Source: Bdellovibrionales bacterium
GTDB taxonomy: Bacteria; Bdellovibrionota; Bdellovibrionia; Bdellovibrionales; UBA1609
NCBI GenBank assembly: GCA_026648125.1
Contig: JAPKGD010000066.1
Location: 1 to 7,807 of the forward strand
Length of the DNA: 7,807 nucleotides
Reading direction: 5' to 3'
Made by a program: the position numbers and the translations under genes. Every line of letters begins with the position of its first letter. The first letter of the stretch is position 1. Below are positions 1-6,308 of the stretch, in pieces. The notes beneath the pieces were generated by a model. The model was not told the origin of the DNA. It did no database searches and worked only from the letters and a program-made list of their open reading frames with translations.

Positions 1-157
1 TCGCCGCCTGATCGCAGATATCGAAAAACGCTTCCCGCACCCGTTCATGCCGGTTTACGTTTTCAGCAATCAGTTTACCCTTTCCTCGAACTTCGTAATA
101 AATTCGAGTTCCATCAAAGCTCTTTACATATCCCGTCGATTTTTCGATCAAGTTCAT
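1..157 (-). CDS. Partial ORF with an alpha/beta-hydrolase-like N-terminus
   Basis: This minus-strand frame starts at ATG 157-155, overlapping the stop of the upstream FHA gene (ATGA), so the two are probably translationally coupled. It stays open to the window edge (52 codons). The first 28 residues (MNLIEKSTGYVKSFDGTRIY, then YEVRGKGK) closely resemble the first two beta strands of alpha/beta hydrolase-fold enzymes, where the next residues are normally a hydrophobic strand and an HG oxyanion-hole motif. Instead, from codon 29 (about position 73) the sequence becomes charged and helical, with no hydrophobic strand and no HG motif. Either this is not a functional hydrolase, or the fragment is joined to unrelated DNA near position 74. 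The start is well supported; the product is tentative and the catalytic part is not in the window. Confidence 0.45.
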   Translation of the reverse strand, partial: MNLIEKSTGYVKSFDGTRIYYEVRGKGKLIAENVNRHERVREAFFDICDQAA

Positions 158-1038
158 TGCAGTAATTCAACCTCAATTTGAGTGGAGCCGATGCCAATGA
201 TGTCCCCAGTTTTGAGTGAATGAGAGGCACGGCCCTGCCCATTAATTGAGATCTCTTTAGGATGGTTTGTTCGAAACGTCACGCCTTCGGGCGAAGGTAA
301 TATCTCAAAGCAAGTGTCTGGAGCGCCTTTTTCTTGAATCGGAAGGTCAATGGAGGCCGGACCCACTCGACGCGGCCCATATCCTAGAACCCATACTGTT
401 TCAGTTTGCGGGCCACCTATAAACGTAAGCCGCACGGACGGATTAAGCGCGACGATGGCTTTGGGCTGGTCGGCGATTTTGTCCATGTTCTGATCAATAA
501 ATTCAATGATGAGGTCACTCCAGCGTCTCGCGTGGGGCTCATCTTCTGGTCCCTCTGAGGGCTCTCTTTCAGACTCCTTCTGGGCGCGAAATTCTTCTGG
601 AATTTCAGCAGTATATGATTCTTCAACAGTTGCTTTTGCCTTCTCCTGAGGAAGATCGACCTGACCCGTGGGTGAGGTCGCTTGTGTTTTGGAGTCCCTA
701 CTTATCGAAGCCGCCGAGACCGTCACTGGGCCTGGCTGTGCCTCTACGGGTTGGTCGGACTCAAAGACCTCAAAGAGGCTATCGCCAATTTCGAATTTAA
801 CTCCAAGAAGAAGGGGAACCGTAGTAACTCGGGCTCCATTCATGCGGATTCCGTTTTTTGAACCGTTATCAACCAGATTAAGCTGGGACCCTTCCTTGGT
901 AATAAAAGCATGTAAAGATGACACTTTGTTGTCGTTGAGCACAATGTCGCCCTTCGCCCGACCCACCTTTAGCCCTTCTTTGAGGTGAAAAACCTTATCC
1001 TTTAAGGGGCCCTGCAGGGCTCTAATAGAAATAGCCAT
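154..1038 (-). CDS. FHA-domain protein with a second, degenerate FHA-like domain
   Basis: This 294-residue protein has no signal peptide or membrane segment, so it is probably cytoplasmic. Residues 1-90 form a canonical forkhead-associated domain, a phosphothreonine-binding module: GR at 26-27, SSLH at 40-43, and DNGSKNG ending in the conserved N-G at 62-63. Residues about 94-173 are an acidic, Pro/Glu/Ser-rich linker, followed by a short helix. Residues about 200-294 look like a second FHA-type beta sandwich (INGQGRASHSLKTGDIIGIG near the end), but without the GR and SxxH phosphopeptide-binding residues. The frame can be extended upstream to a GTG at 1119. The ATG at 1038 was chosen because the domain begins immediately after it and the extra 27 residues look like noncoding sequence. 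No strong Shine-Dalgarno is seen before 1038; an AT-rich stretch lies just upstream. The role is probably as an adaptor in Ser/Thr kinase signalling; the partner is unknown. Confidence 0.88.
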   Translation of the reverse strand: MAISIRALQGPLKDKVFHLKEGLKVGRAKGDIVLNDNKVSSLHAFITKEGSQLNLVDNGSKNGIRMNGARVTTVPLLLGVKFEIGDSLFEVFESDQPVEAQPGPVTVSAASISRDSKTQATSPTGQVDLPQEKAKATVEESYTAEIPEEFRAQKESEREPSEGPEDEPHARRWSDLIIEFIDQNMDKIADQPKAIVALNPSVRLTFIGGPQTETVWVLGYGPRRVGPASIDLPIQEKGAPDTCFEILPSPEGVTFRTNHPKEISINGQGRASHSLKTGDIIGIGSTQIEVELLQ

Positions 1039-1105
1039 GTTTTTAATATAACTGAGAAATTCACCGGCTACCACGCGGTTTCTAGTTGTCCCATACCGAA
1101 GGACC

Positions 1106-1119
1106 GTGCTAGTTAGCAC
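1106..1119. repeat. Perfect 6-bp inverted repeat between divergent genes
   Basis: GTGCTA and TAGCAC flank a 2-bp centre, forming a 14-bp palindromic site in the gap between the FHA gene and rpsF. It has the size and symmetry of a dimeric repressor site, but no regulator is identifiable. It also overlaps the alternative GTG start of the FHA frame, which argues mildly against that start being used. Confidence 0.4.
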
Positions 1120-1160
1120 AGAACTTGTTTAATCCTTGCTCTTGGCGTCATAGGTGACCG

Positions 1161-1190
1161 GGGGCTAACTAACCGAAAGGACCAGCCCTA
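1161..1190 (+). promoter_or_regulatory. rpsF leader hairpin holding the ribosome binding site (S6:S18-like)
   Basis: GGGCT (1162-1166) pairs with AGCCC (1184-1188), which ends one base before the rpsF ATG at 1190; G1161-T1189 can add a wobble pair. The enclosed loop contains CC-GAAA-GG (1173-1180), a possible inner stem with a GNRA-type tetraloop. It also contains the only good Shine-Dalgarno, AAAGGA (1176-1181), eight bases before the start codon. Folding would therefore hide the ribosome binding site. Known S6:S18 autoregulatory leaders upstream of rpsF carry a conserved CCG in an asymmetric loop near the start codon; a CCG is present here (1173-1175). The pairing is seen directly; control by S6:S18 is inferred. 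Confidence 0.5.
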
Positions 1191-1702
1191 TGGCTACGGA
1201 ATCTACTGAAATCATCAGAAAATATGAAGGCGTCGTGATCATGCATCCAGATGCCAGCGAAGAAGAGCAAAAAAATCTCTTCCGCAAGAACACAGACATC
1301 ATCAAGTCATTTAAAGGTGAAATTAACCACCTGGACACTTGGGGACGTCGTCGCCTTGGCAATCCAATTAATAAGCTCCAGCGCGGAATTTATTTCCATA
1401 CGACTTTTACCGGAAAGCCCGGTTGCGTAGCCGAGCTTGAGCGCACAATGAGAATCAACGATCGAATCCTTCGCTTTGCCCACGTTCGCTTGGATGATCG
1501 AGTGAACCTCACGAAATTCGTAGACGACTTTAAGTCAGCTTTGGCGGAGACGATGAAGCGGGAAAATGAGCGCGAGGCGAAAGCGGCAGCTCGGCGTCAA
1601 AATGCGATGCAGGCTCGTGAGGGTGGTTTCGGCGGACCTCGACGGCGTGATGAAGGCGGTCGTGGCGACTTTGACCCAGCTGAATTTGGCGACGCAGAAT
1701 AA
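1190..1702 (+). CDS. rpsF: 30S ribosomal protein S6 with a long charged C-terminal tail
   Basis: S6 binds the platform of the 30S subunit as a heterodimer with S18. Residues about 9-105 form the S6 fold, with typical signatures: RKYEGVVIMHP at the start, INHLDTWGRRRLGNPINK in the middle, and the strand RFAHVRLDD near 95-103. At 170 residues it is longer than most S6 proteins (about 95-135). The extra length is a C-terminal tail: a charged helix (about 115-140) followed by a Gly/Arg-rich, then acidic stretch. The start is fixed by ATG 1190 with AAAGGA eight bases upstream. It is the first gene of a plus-strand cluster with a DUF2232 gene and rplI; rpsR, normally adjacent, is missing. A leader hairpin suggests feedback control of translation. 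Confidence 0.97.
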   Translation: MATESTEIIRKYEGVVIMHPDASEEEQKNLFRKNTDIIKSFKGEINHLDTWGRRRLGNPINKLQRGIYFHTTFTGKPGCVAELERTMRINDRILRFAHVRLDDRVNLTKFVDDFKSALAETMKRENEREAKAAARRQNAMQAREGGFGGPRRRDEGGRGDFDPAEFGDAE

Positions 1703-1722
1703 TTTCTTGCGGGGTTAGTGGC

Positions 1723-2619
1723 GTGCTTACAATGCGCAAAAAAGTTTTATCTTCGAGCATTCTCATGGCGTGGTCCATTTTGTTGACTGCGCTCACGGGA
1801 ATATTTGGCGGAGTGCCTTTGCGCGCATTGCGAGTAGTTGTTGGATCAGGAACTTTTTGGCTTCTTGGGTTGGTGGGTCTGCTTCCGTTTCTTATCGGAA
1901 AATGGTGGGTTTTGGGGGGCCTTTATTTTGCCCTAGTTCTTGCCGTGGGAATCTACTCTGACCTTGAAGCTAAAGGGCAAAGCCTTTTTGAGAGTGGATT
2001 CGTCGCAATACTTTTAACCGGCTTTCTGTTTTGTTCATTATTTCTATGGTGGGCAAATCGTCAGGGAAGCGATTGGTATGCCGTATTGCTAAGCAATGTA
2101 GATACTTATTTGGCCTCTATTCCCGGTTGGAATGAGAAGCTTAAAATTGAATCTAAAGACATTGTTTCACAGATTCCGTCTCTTGGAATGGTCTCGCTGC
2201 TCATAGGCCTGTTTACTGCCCTTCTATTTCAGCGACGTATGCTCGCAATGCTTGGAATGAGAAAACGTCTGCCCCATAAGTTGTCCAAATTTGCCGTACC
2301 AGACTTTTTTATTTGGGTGATGGTGGCTGGTTTAGGCGCAGCTTTTTTGGCCGACAAGACGATTTGGTTAAAGGTGATCGGCATTAACTTATTGAATTTT
2401 GCAGCGGCGGTATTTTTTCTTCAGGGGCTGGCGGTTGTTGCCGCGCACTTTGAGGCGTTTCGGGTTGGATGGATTTGGCAAACCCTGATTTTATTAGTTT
2501 TAGTGACTCAACTCTTTGTTTTAGTGAGTGCTCTCGGCCTGCTCGACTACTGGGTGGACTTTCGAGCCCGATTAGCGAAGCGAGTTCAGGAATTAGATCA
2601 AGAACTTTTTAAAAAGTGA
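1723..2619 (+). CDS. DUF2232 (YybS-like) polytopic membrane protein
   Basis: This 298-residue integral membrane protein has about eight predicted hydrophobic segments (roughly residues 12-30, 44-58, 61-79, 92-110, 152-170, 194-210, 216-240 and 250-275). It ends in a charged cytoplasmic-looking tail. The region PDFFIWVMVAGLGAAFL, a conserved Asn in INLLNF, and FFLQGLAVVAAHF match the pattern of DUF2232/YybS proteins, which are commonly found between rpsF/rpsR and rplI in several bacterial phyla. The biochemical role of the family is unsettled. The GTG start at 1723 has GGGG eight to eleven bases upstream; the in-frame ATG at 1732 is an alternative. The gene follows rpsF after 20 bp, and its stop overlaps the ribosome binding site of rplI, so the three are probably cotranscribed. 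Confidence 0.85.
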   Translation: MLTMRKKVLSSSILMAWSILLTALTGIFGGVPLRALRVVVGSGTFWLLGLVGLLPFLIGKWWVLGGLYFALVLAVGIYSDLEAKGQSLFESGFVAILLTGFLFCSLFLWWANRQGSDWYAVLLSNVDTYLASIPGWNEKLKIESKDIVSQIPSLGMVSLLIGLFTALLFQRRMLAMLGMRKRLPHKLSKFAVPDFFIWVMVAGLGAAFLADKTIWLKVIGINLLNFAAAVFFLQGLAVVAAHFEAFRVGWIWQTLILLVLVTQLFVLVSALGLLDYWVDFRARLAKRVQELDQELFKK

Positions 2620-2626
2620 GGAATTT

Positions 2627-3076
2627 ATGAAGGTGATAATGCAAAAAGATGTAAGAAACGTCGGAAAAGTTGGCGACATGGTCAACGTAAAGGATGGCTT
2701 TGCCAGAAACTTTTTGTTTCCGAGAAAGCTTGCTGTTGAAGCCACAGAGAAAAGAATGAAAGAGTGGCAGCACCTTCAAAAGGTAGCAGATGTTCGTCGT
2801 AAGAAGGCTGTGGCTGAACGTCAGGAAGTTATTCAAAAGCTTCAGGGTGTTACTCTGACTTTCAAAAGCGAAGCAGGAGCAGGTGATAAGCTCTTTGGAT
2901 CTATTACGGCGATGGACATCTCAGACGAGCTGGATAAGTTTGGTTTCTCGATCGACAAGCGAGATATTCACCTTGATGACAGCATCAAGGTACTTGGACA
3001 GCATAAAGCCCAAGTTAAGCTTGGCGAAGGCGTAGTTGCCGATCTGACTATAGTTGTAGAGCGAATTCAGGCCTAA
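2627..3076 (+). CDS. rplI: 50S ribosomal protein L9
   Basis: L9 binds 23S rRNA near the L1 stalk and helps maintain reading frame. This 149-residue protein is full length. The N-terminal domain opens with MKVIMQKDVRNVGKVGDMV and carries the hallmark VKDGFARNFLFPRKLA (about 21-36). A long connecting helix covers about 41-78. The C-terminal domain includes AGAGDKLFGSIT and ends in DLTIVVERIQA. ATG 2627 is preceded by GAGGAA, which overlaps the TGA stop of the membrane protein gene; this suggests coupled translation. The TAA stop at 3074-3076 directly abuts the stop of a convergent minus-strand gene, with a strong hairpin a few bases further on. Confidence 0.98.
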   Translation: MKVIMQKDVRNVGKVGDMVNVKDGFARNFLFPRKLAVEATEKRMKEWQHLQKVADVRRKKAVAERQEVIQKLQGVTLTFKSEAGAGDKLFGSITAMDISDELDKFGFSIDKRDIHLDDSIKVLGQHKAQVKLGEGVVADLTIVVERIQA

Positions 3077-3283
3077 TTATCCGTTATTGCTAGCCAAATC
3101 TGATTTGGCTAGCAAGAGCGTGTCCTGAAGAAACTCAGCCATCACTTCTCTAAGACTTTCAATAGTCAGACGTTCCGTTGAAAGCCCCTTCGCCGCAAGT
3201 AAGCGACGTAGCTCATCCTCAACCCAGCTTGCCGGTAATCCAGACGCCAAGGCAAGTTGTGCTATGAGTGTATCCCCTTCCAT
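3077..3283 (-). CDS. Small helical protein of unknown function (68 residues)
   Basis: The protein is short, soluble and predicted almost entirely helical, with two amphipathic blocks: LIAQLALASGLPASWVEDEL and IESLREVMAEFLQDTLLLAK. I do not recognise a named family; the pattern looks like a small helical adaptor. ATG 3283 was chosen because GGGGG lies five bases upstream. The frame also opens at ATG 3295 and as far back as 3367, which would add up to 28 less convincing residues. It lies downstream of the glycosyltransferase gene on the same strand (125 bp from that stop to this start), so it may be cotranscribed, and it meets rplI tail to tail with no gap. Its last codons form one arm of a perfect hairpin, so the C-terminus is partly dictated by that structure. 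It is probably real because codon periodicity and helical patterning hold, but short genes are uncertain. Confidence 0.6.
   Translation of the reverse strand: MEGDTLIAQLALASGLPASWVEDELRRLLAAKGLSTERLTIESLREVMAEFLQDTLLLAKSDLASNNG
3087..3115. terminator. 13-bp perfect hairpin after rplI, likely transcription terminator
   Basis: TTGCTAGCCAAAT (3087-3099) and ATTTGGCTAGCAA (3103-3115) are exact reverse complements around a 3-base loop. The stem begins ten bases after the rplI stop on the plus strand. On the minus strand it lies inside the last codons of the convergent small gene. No run of T follows on either strand, so it is not a textbook intrinsic terminator. It may act as a bidirectional block or as a 3'-end stabiliser of mRNA. 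The symmetry is certain; the function is inferred from its position between convergent genes. Confidence 0.65.
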
Positions 3284-3408
3284 GGTGACCCCCATCTCAA
3301 TATGTAGACAGTATGATTGAACCAATAGGTGAAAGCGGAGACCAACTCCCATTGCTTTTGGCATCAAATACTGGACCTTGGGTGGGCTGCTGCGAACCAG
3401 GGGCCTTT
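3284..3408. other. Short intergenic gap, nothing recognised
   Basis: This is the stretch between the glycosyltransferase stop and the chosen start of the small minus-strand gene. It contains an in-frame upstream extension of the small gene, with ATGs at 3295 and 3367, but no convincing promoter or hairpin. Confidence 0.4.
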
Positions 3409-4800
3409 TTAAGATGAGGTAAGTTGCCCTTTGCGGTGCTCAAGTCCGGCTCGGACGAGGGTGACCCCTACCCGCCAAAAAATAACCAAAAACATACCAA
3501 GTACGGGCAATACACGGTTCGCTCGCACAAGGGCAAAGCTTTGAGCTTTGATGCTTGGGCCATACAGAAAATAAAGAGAAGGAAGCGTGACGACGAGAGA
3601 GAATAAAAGGACCCAAAGGGCCGTGCCCTTTTGCATAGGGTCCGACGCCTTTAGAACGCAAAGAAGAGAAATCGGAATCAGTAAAGTGAATTGATACTCC
3701 CAGACGGTGTTGTAACTTAAAAAGAAGCTGAGAGTGAGAAGGCACACTATCCAGGTTGCCACCTCAAGGCGTTGGCGTTGATCACGAAGCGTAATGGTCA
3801 GAACAGAGGCCAGTACTGATCCGAAGAGAGGAATCTTAAATAGAACCGGGGGCAATTGGCTATCGAAGATTCCATTCACGAATGCCGAAAGCGAAAAGAT
3901 CTGCAGGTGATTCCAATAGAAGTCTGATTGGGCGATGAGATTGAACCAGTGGATTGTGTTGTCTTTCATGTCGGAATTTAAAACGTAGTTATTATTGTAG
4001 ATGTTCAAATTCTCTTTAACGTATTGTGGATCGATTAAGAGCGAGAGAATTCTTTCGATGCCTATGAACTCTGGATTTAAAAAGGGAATCAAAACCGTCG
4101 CTAAAGAAACCAAAGCGTAAATGCCCAATGAAAGGAAAGTTGACCGTCGTGTTTCTGAGATAATCAGAAACATTGGCAACATCAAAATGACCACAGGTTT
4201 GGTAAACAAACTGATGAGAAGTCCCGCGACAAAGTATCGATTTCCGGGTTTAGATGCGCCCTGAGAAAAGTGATAAAAACCGATCAAAATCAGGGCTATG
4301 GCTAAAACCGTCAATGTATGAATATTTCCTGTAAATAGAAGCGAATAGACGGGAAGGCCAAATATACTGAGAAAGTAGCACAATCCTTTTTGCGGGGCAG
4401 TTGGGGCTCTTTTAGCGAAAAGATGACCCATCAAGAGGAGTAGACTCAAACTGAAAGTTACCCATAAACCATAACTCGCCATAGGGCTTAAAAAGGAAAA
4501 GATAGGACCAGCCACAAGTACAAATAAGGGATGGGAAAGGTACCAAGTCACATTAGGACCACCATATTGAACCCCCTGAAAGGTATCGAACATGCTCCTT
4601 CCTTCGAGCAAATTGAGAAACCCTCTTGGCACGCTCCAATAATCCACACCCATGGCTTTGTCTGGGTCGAAGCCAAAAAAGAATCCATTTAAAAATGGGA
4701 ACTTCAACGAAAGCACAACCAAAGCGAACCAAAGGAAGGTCAGCGAGATGAGCCCCCAAAAAATCATCTTGGAATTTCTATTCTTTTGCAGAGATATCAC
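3409..4800 (-). CDS. GT-C fold (GT87/DUF2029-like) polyprenyl-phosphate-dependent glycosyltransferase
   Basis: This 463-residue inner-membrane protein has about ten to twelve hydrophobic segments along its length. The first periplasmic loop carries GFDPDKAMGVDYWSVPRGFL followed by LLEGRSMFD. This acidic loop resembles the position of the catalytic Asp in GT-C enzymes (D45, D47 and D53 are candidates). TWYLSHPLFVL (about 85-95) matches the Y-x-x-HP pattern common in GT87/DUF2029 proteins. Such enzymes transfer a sugar from a polyprenyl-phosphate donor on the outer face of the membrane. The start is a GTG at 4800 with GATGGGG just upstream; ATG 4767 is an alternative with a weaker ribosome site. 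It is divergent from an operon predicted to make polyprenyl-phosphoryl-arabinose, so arabinosyl transfer is a reasonable but unproven guess; mannosyl transfer is the other common activity of the family. Confidence 0.8.
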   Translation of the reverse strand: MISLQKNRNSKMIFWGLISLTFLWFALVVLSLKFPFLNGFFFGFDPDKAMGVDYWSVPRGFLNLLEGRSMFDTFQGVQYGGPNVTWYLSHPLFVLVAGPIFSFLSPMASYGLWVTFSLSLLLLMGHLFAKRAPTAPQKGLCYFLSIFGLPVYSLLFTGNIHTLTVLAIALILIGFYHFSQGASKPGNRYFVAGLLISLFTKPVVILMLPMFLIISETRRSTFLSLGIYALVSLATVLIPFLNPEFIGIERILSLLIDPQYVKENLNIYNNNYVLNSDMKDNTIHWFNLIAQSDFYWNHLQIFSLSAFVNGIFDSQLPPVLFKIPLFGSVLASVLTITLRDQRQRLEVATWIVCLLTLSFFLSYNTVWEYQFTLLIPISLLCVLKASDPMQKGTALWVLLFSLVVTLPSLYFLYGPSIKAQSFALVRANRVLPVLGMFLVIFWRVGVTLVRAGLEHRKGQLTSS

Positions 4801-4820
4801 TGCCCCATCTTATGTAGGGT

Positions 4821-4850
4821 CTAGCTTTGTGGCAATAGCCCACAAACTAG
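4821..4850. repeat. Imperfect inverted repeat between divergent glycosyltransferase and arabinose-donor genes
   Basis: CTAGCTTTGTGG (4821-4832) pairs with CCACAAACTAG (4840-4850) with one bulged base, around a 7-base centre. It sits in the 107-bp gap between the two divergent genes, 20 bp from the glycosyltransferase start. It could be an operator controlling both directions or a hairpin in the minus-strand leader. No clear -35/-10 pair was identified in the gap. Confidence 0.5.
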
Positions 4851-4907
4851 CCTTGGCTTTAGGCTCGCGCAATTGCCTTCATGGCGGCCTGAGCTTAGAA
4901 TTTTTAG

Positions 4908-6308
4908 GTGAGCACTGTCATCATAGATCTGGACAACACCCTTGTACGAACCGACCTTTTGCTTGAAGCTGCAATTCAGTTTCTCAAGCGTAATCCCTTT
5001 CGAATTTTAAAGCTTATTGGCTGGGCGCTCAAAGGACCACTCACACTAAAGAAGAACCTTGAACATCAGATAAAAATCGACCCATTGATTCTTCCTTATG
5101 ATCCAAAGGTCATTGATCTCATTCGAGAATATAAAAGACAAGGGTTTCGAGTTCTTATTGCCAGCGCATCGCCAGCGTCTTGGGTTCGAGAAGTGAGTCA
5201 TCATTTGAATCTATTTGAAGGAGCGCTTGGTACAGATTCGGAGAATTTAAAAGGTATTAAAAAATACGAAGCTATAGTCAAAAATTTCGGCGTTACGGAA
5301 TTCATCTATGTGGGTGATGACTATAGCGATATAGCCATTTGGCAAAGATGTAAAAGTGCAGTGGTGGTTAATGGCACAAAGGAAACAATAGCTGCTCTCA
5401 GCCACGAGGGAATAAAACATAAAATTATTGAAAGTCGACCGAACTATATTAAGACGGTGGCAAAGCTCATTCGGGTTCGCCAATGGCCCAAAAACGCCTT
5501 GCTTTTCTTGCCTGTTGTGGCCGCTCATGCACTGGAGTCTGCATCGCTTTTAAGTTTGATCTGCGGTTTTTTTGGATTTAGCTTTGCCGCTTCGTCCGTA
5601 TATATTTTTAATGATCTCTTTGATGTAAGCAGCGATCGACAACATCACTCAAAAAAATCAAGGCCTATAGCGAGTGGAGACATTTCCTTCTTCAACTCGA
5701 TTGCTCTTTTTATTCTCATGGTCGTGCTTTCGTTGGGATTGGGATTCGCTGCGGGAATTCCATTTATAAAAGTAGTCGTCGGCTATTGGTTCCTGAATCT
5801 TGTCTATACTCTTTACTTTAAGAAGCAGGTTGTACTCGATATTCTAGTCCTCTCAGGAATGTATACCATTCGCCTTTATGCCGGCGCTGCAATTACCCTT
5901 ACCCCAATTTCAAATTGGCTTCTCGCATTTTCGACCTTTTTCTTTTTTGGATTAGCCTGTGTAAAGCGCTATATCGAGCTGCTGCGGATGAAGGGAATTC
6001 ATGCGGCTGGACGTGGATATTCATATGAAGATGCAGATATTGTTCGGATTCTGGGGGTGGGCTCTGGGCTCATTTCAATACTCGTTCTACTCCTGTACAT
6101 ACAGAGTCCGGAAGTTTCTCAGCTCTACAAGGATCAGAGTTTAATGTGGTTTATGGTCCCCATTATGCTCTTTTGGAATGCCCGGCTCTGGGTATTGACG
6201 GGACGAGGTCAGGTGGATGATGACCCGGTGATCTTTGCTCTCAAAGATGGTTGGAGTTGGATTTGCCTGATTAGCCTGGTGTTCACTCTTGGGGTCTCCG
6301 CACTATGA
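4908..6308 (+). CDS. HAD phosphatase-UbiA fusion, polyprenyl-phosphate phosphoribosyltransferase
   Basis: This 466-residue fusion has two domains. Residues 1-165 are a HAD hydrolase with all motifs: DLDNT (nucleophile D7, acid D9), IASAS (84-88), Lys in LKGIKK (115-119) and GDDYSD (136-141). Residues about 185-466 are a UbiA-superfamily prenyltransferase. It opens with VRQWPKN, characteristic of the decaprenyl-phosphate phosphoribosyltransferase group. It carries the metal-binding NDLFDVSSD (235-243) and a second motif, YFKKQVVLDILVLSGMYTIR (303-322), with D311; about eight or nine membrane segments follow. The UbiA part should transfer 5-phosphoribose from PRPP to polyprenyl phosphate, and the HAD part should remove the 5-phosphate, giving polyprenyl-phosphoryl-ribose. 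The GTG start at 4908 is forced by the HAD motif; its Shine-Dalgarno is poor. Its stop overlaps the DprE1-like start by ATGA, implying coupled synthesis. The reaction assignment is by family, supported by its neighbours. Confidence 0.9.
   Translation: MSTVIIDLDNTLVRTDLLLEAAIQFLKRNPFRILKLIGWALKGPLTLKKNLEHQIKIDPLILPYDPKVIDLIREYKRQGFRVLIASASPASWVREVSHHLNLFEGALGTDSENLKGIKKYEAIVKNFGVTEFIYVGDDYSDIAIWQRCKSAVVVNGTKETIAALSHEGIKHKIIESRPNYIKTVAKLIRVRQWPKNALLFLPVVAAHALESASLLSLICGFFGFSFAASSVYIFNDLFDVSSDRQHHSKKSRPIASGDISFFNSIALFILMVVLSLGLGFAAGIPFIKVVVGYWFLNLVYTLYFKKQVVLDILVLSGMYTIRLYAGAAITLTPISNWLLAFSTFFFFGLACVKRYIELLRMKGIHAAGRGYSYEDADIVRILGVGSGLISILVLLLYIQSPEVSQLYKDQSLMWFMVPIMLFWNARLWVLTGRGQVDDDPVIFALKDGWSWICLISLVFTLGVSAL

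Noticed and set aside
417..988. Several open frames on both strands inside the FHA gene
   Set aside because: They are shadows of the FHA gene; none shows domain patterning or a ribosome binding site.
1530..1796. Minus-strand frame across the end of rpsF and the start of the DUF2232 gene
   Set aside because: It lies opposite two clearly coding genes, and its composition reflects the complement of the S6 tail.
3534..3543. CAAAGCTTTG palindrome
   Set aside because: It is a short self-complementary sequence inside the glycosyltransferase coding region, expected by chance.
4881..4892. Tiny frame ATG GCG GCC TGA just before the HAD-UbiA start, possibly a leader peptide
   Set aside because: Three codons without a ribosome binding site is not enough to support a leader peptide.
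4652..4966. Plus-strand frame crossing the divergent promoter region into the HAD-UbiA gene
   Set aside because: It covers the antisense of the glycosyltransferase start, then the wrong frame of the HAD domain, and no protein family is suggested.
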